A stretch of DNA of 13,645 nucleotides from an uncultured Bacteroidales bacterium (GTDB taxonomy: Bacteria; Bacteroidota; Bacteroidia; Bacteroidales; Paludibacteraceae). Under the pieces are notes generated by a model that made no database searches, was not told where the DNA came from, and worked only from the letters and a program-made list of their open reading frames with translations. Each line of letters starts with the position of its first letter. The stretch's first letter is position 1. Below, in pieces: positions 10,962-13,645 of the stretch. The stretch is taken from contig CAMHEP010000030.1 of assembly GCA_946184195.1 (NCBI GenBank), positions 1-13,645 of the forward strand, given 5' to 3'. Position numbers and translations under genes: made by a program.

Positions 10962-13645
10962 CTAAAACGGATAACCTATACCGAAATTAAATCGTATCGC
11001 ATCCAGAGCCGAGGGGATATTAAAGTAGGTGTGAATAGGTTGCGACTTGTCAGGATTACCCTCTTTGTCATAGCGGAAGGTCTGATAGGGTGCATGGATA
11101 CCCACACCTATATCCAGACGGATAACAAGACCGTCCAAGTCCAGTCGCACACCGGCACCCGTACCCAAGGCTATCTGCTTGGCGAAATGGGGGTTGTCGA
11201 TGATGCCGTCATATAGGTCCTCCGGTATCTCCAGACGGGTCAGGTAATCTCCAAAACCTGCGGACTTAAGCAGGTCCACCGTGCTGTACCAGTTCCATAC
11301 ATTACCGGCATCCACAAAGGCAGCACCGTATAATTTCCATACTATCGGGAAACGCAACTCGAAATTGGCTTCCAGCTTCACATCACCCGCGTGGAAGAAG
11401 TTCTGGTTGTATTTAGCCGAGTAGAAGTTACCCGGACCGTACGCATACGGCGACGAGGCACGCAGGCTGTTCGGACCTCCCGCATAGAACGCTTCGCTCA
11501 GCGGAGAGAAATAGGAGTTACCCAAGGGGATATTCGCTCCCGCGAACAAACGCGTGGCTATACATACTTGGTCTGTGATGTTGAATTTATTATGCAACTC
11601 AGCCGATAGCTTCACAAACTGATTGAACGTGATCTTACCTAATGGTTTTTCCTTCTCGTTCCAACCATAGCCAAATGCGCAATAGAGGGCATTGATGAGG
11701 TTACCCGACTCCTTCACACCCAAGTCCAGCAGCGTGTTCACTGACCGGCGGGCACGATAGTCGTTATAGATGAAGTTATACCCCACCGACGGCACAAACT
11801 CATCACTGACCAAGACCTCTATCAATGACGGATACTCCTCCGCCTTATTCATTAGGTCGTCCGACTCCGCCTTCATCAGCACCACCGAGAGCGAGAAGGG
11901 AGTGAAGGCATGGGTGATATACGGCGACGAGTGGATGAAATAGGTGAACGAACCCGTCAACTTATGCACTCCGTAACCGCCGGCTATGTTCTCGTACTGG
12001 TAGCCTAACATATACCGCGTGTCACCCGCGGGGTTGTCTGTTCCTGCCCAATGGAGGTAGGGGAAGAGCAGCGTCGCATTCACACCTAATTTATACGTAT
12101 CGCTCTTCTTCGGGTCTCCCGGGTGACGGGCACGCAGTGCCCAGTAGTACGCGCCGTTACCCTTCAGCGTAAAAGTCTCGCCCTTGCCGAAGATATTCTT
12201 GATGGTCGACTTGAGGGTCACATCCGGACCTATACTGTTGTTCGAACGATAAGCCACACCGGCATCAGCGGACAGACCGTATTTCTTCTTCCACTCTTTC
12301 GTGGCGGTCACCGCCAAACCCGACTTAAAGAGGTCACCCTCGAACACGTTGTTATAGTCGCGTTTCGAATATAGCTTCAGTTGGATACTACGATCCTTAG
12401 TCAGCCTGTAGGCGGCACTTATATTCGATAGCAGACCGTTGGTCTTGTTCACATCGGGGTCGTCCGAGATGGTCGAGCCTATCGACACGCGCAGCTTATC
12501 GTGGAAGAACGACTTACTGAGGGCTATGTTCAGGTCGTTGCTCGAGCCCTTGGCATGGTTACTCTGACCGGTACTGATATCTACGTCCATGAACTTACCT
12601 ACCTTCGAGTTCGCCATAGCGGCGTTGATCCTGCTGTTGATGATGGACGATAAAGCATAACCCTCACGCTTAGCGGCTGCGTTGCTCTCGCCGGCATACA
12701 TACCGGTTGCCAGAAGGGCGGCTGCCAGTCCCTCACGAGTGTCATCGTCTACCGAGGCTAACTCACGCGTCACCGCCTCGTCCTCCGGAGCTTCCAGGAA
12801 GAAGTCTATGCTGTGCAGTCCTATCGAGTCTACCGTGCCGTTAACCCTCACTCCCGTACGGAAGTCCACACGACGAGTGTCCTCACCCTCCGACTCCACA
12901 TCCGCCTTCACCGCCTGCGACGCGGATACATTCAGCAGGGTCTGACCTATCGGACCGTTGAACGCTATGTAACTGCCCGAATCCACACGGAAAGGCATCA
13001 CCGGGTATATCTTCGGCGAGAAACGTACCAGTCCTTCGTCCACATGGACACGACCTACTAGTGCCAAATCACCGTCGGCCGTACCATAATGTACGTTCAC
13101 CGTGCCGTAAGGTTTCACGCGGGCAAGGTTCTTCTTGTCTATCGGGTAGGTGATGTCCGTGCAAGGCAATAATGTCACATCCGCGTCAATGTCGATGCTG
13201 TCCAGCGGACCTGTCACACGTGTATAGATAGCCGTAGCCACATCGCCATACACCGGTATAGGACCATCCTTCACCAGCTTAACCGGCGCAAAACTATCCG
13301 ACGCCAAAGTCACATCCAGCCGCATACTATCCAGGTCCAAACCGCCCGTCAGGGCGATAAAAGTGCTGTCCGCTCCGTATACCGGCAGTCCGTTCAAATC
13401 CACATGGTTATGCCTCATCACGATAGGCGTCTCACCCAAACCCAGACCTACCTCCAGCGGCTTATACTCAGCCCCCACACCCAACGGATATACCTCCGCC
13501 GATATGTCCGTCTTGCGCGGCAAACCGTCTATAGAGGCATGTGCACGTACGGCACCACGCAACGCTATATCTTCCGGCAACTTAACGATACCGTCCACTA
13601 TATCCAGCGGTATATCTTCAGTCTTCACGTCCACACGCAGGGCCT
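10962..13645 (-). CDS. TamB (DUF490) C-terminal region fused in frame to an Omp85/TamL-type barrel; N-terminus beyond window
   Basis: 894 codons of one frame, open at the right edge (upstream codons read A-L-R before V-D-V-K). Numbering from the GTG at 13634, residues 1 to about 450 match the end of Bacteroidota TamB: beta-taco repeats, SGSYIAFNGPIGQTLLNVSA (219-238), the RVDFRTGVRVNG stretch (255-266), EAPEDEAVTRELAS (281-294), ALLATGMYAGE (306-316), DVDISTGQS (350-358) and the closing FEGDLFKSGLAVTATKEW (431-448). Residues from about 451 to 890 match an Omp85 barrel of the TamA/TamL type: KNIFGKGETFTLKGNGAYY at its start (479-497), the loop-6 region AGGPNSLRASSPYAYGPG (718-735, Arg725), GDVKLEANFELRFPI (750-764), AFVDAGNVW (772-780), ALGTGAGVRLDLDGLVIRLD (822-841), and a C-terminal GIGYPF. 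No POTRA domain, lipobox or linker lies between. Role expected: insertion of outer-membrane proteins or lipid transport between membranes. Domain calls are firm; the fusion is read directly from the frame. Confidence 0.88.
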   Translation of the reverse strand, partial: ALRVDVKTEDIPLDIVDGIVKLPEDIALRGAVRAHASIDGLPRKTDISAEVYPLGVGAEYKPLEVGLGLGETPIVMRHNHVDLNGLPVYGADSTFIALTGGLDLDSMRLDVTLASDSFAPVKLVKDGPIPVYGDVATAIYTRVTGPLDSIDIDADVTLLPCTDITYPIDKKNLARVKPYGTVNVHYGTADGDLALVGRVHVDEGLVRFSPKIYPVMPFRVDSGSYIAFNGPIGQTLLNVSASQAVKADVESEGEDTRRVDFRTGVRVNGTVDSIGLHSIDFFLEAPEDEAVTRELASVDDDTREGLAAALLATGMYAGESNAAAKREGYALSSIINSRINAAMANSKVGKFMDVDISTGQSNHAKGSSNDLNIALSKSFFHDKLRVSIGSTISDDPDVNKTNGLLSNISAAYRLTKDRSIQLKLYSKRDYNNVFEGDLFKSGLAVTATKEWKKKYGLSADAGVAYRSNNSIGPDVTLKSTIKNIFGKGETFTLKGNGAYYWALRARHPGDPKKSDTYKLGVNATLLFPYLHWAGTDNPAGDTRYMLGYQYENIAGGYGVHKLTGSFTYFIHSSPYITHAFTPFSLSVVLMKAESDDLMNKAEEYPSLIEVLVSDEFVPSVGYNFIYNDYRARRSVNTLLDLGVKESGNLINALYCAFGYGWNEKEKPLGKITFNQFVKLSAELHNKFNITDQVCIATRLFAGANIPLGNSYFSPLSEAFYAGGPNSLRASSPYAYGPGNFYSAKYNQNFFHAGDVKLEANFELRFPIVWKLYGAAFVDAGNVWNWYSTVDLLKSAGFGDYLTRLEIPEDLYDGIIDNPHFAKQIALGTGAGVRLDLDGLVIRLDIGVGIHAPYQTFRYDKEGNPDKSQPIHTYFNIPSALDAIRFNFGIGYPF

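Noticed and set aside
10527..11216. 229-codon plus-strand frame bridging the two convergent genes
   Set aside because: It overlaps the 3' ends of two well-supported genes in other frames and has no protein-like features.
1..13645. CRISPR arrays, tRNA or rRNA genes, insertion sequences, toxin-antitoxin or phage genes
   Set aside because: Looked for on both strands; no regularly spaced repeats, cloverleaf sequences, transposase motifs or phage genes were seen.

Overview
The window reads as a chromosomal stretch from a member of the Bacteroidales (Bacteroidota), probably an uncultured gut- or rumen-type lineage. The grounds are the promoters, which follow the Bacteroidota pattern TTTG-N19/20-TAnnTTTG rather than the E. 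coli -35/-10, AT-rich leaders without Shine-Dalgarno sequences, and the protein families present: Bacteroidota-type TamB and TamL-like barrel sequence, a DPE2-type 4-alpha-glucanotransferase with a CBM20, a PD40-OmpA protein, and a helix-hairpin-helix outer-membrane protein. Species cannot be named from the sequence. All genes but one are on the minus strand.

Left part (1-2556, minus). The 5' part of a malate dehydrogenase gene (mdh) runs off the left edge. It has its own promoter and a hairpin at the very start of its leader. Upstream lie an HX4D acyltransferase and a patatin-like phospholipase overlapping by ATGA, which looks like a phospholipid acylation/deacylation pair. A strong intrinsic terminator at 2523-2556 closes the next unit.

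Middle (2621-4440, minus). A small outer-membrane barrel protein and a small lipoprotein, both of unknown role and lower in GC than their neighbours, follow a structured non-coding leader of about 180 nt. Upstream of that is a stand-alone RNA gene with its own promoter, a long rod-like hairpin with a central bubble, and a terminator. I read it as 6S RNA (ssrS).

Operon 4458-8917 (minus). A short LPG-synthase-TM/flippase-like membrane protein overlaps malQ by 10 bp; malQ is followed after 12 bp by a PD40-OmpA envelope protein. A divergent promoter region (8918-9018) separates this operon from a plus-strand gene for a helix-hairpin-helix protein with a predicted outer-membrane barrel (9019-10932).

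Right end (10962-13645, minus, convergent and cut by the window edge). One uninterrupted reading frame holds the C-terminal region of a Bacteroidota TamB (DUF490) and, directly after it, a complete-looking Omp85/TamL-type barrel ending in a C-terminal phenylalanine, with no POTRA domains between. In known TAM systems these two parts are separate proteins, TamB and TamA/TamL. This apparent TamB-Omp85 fusion is the most unusual item in the window. Most of the window is concerned with envelope building (TAM, OmpA, barrels, lipid acyl turnover), with central metabolism (mdh, malQ) interspersed.
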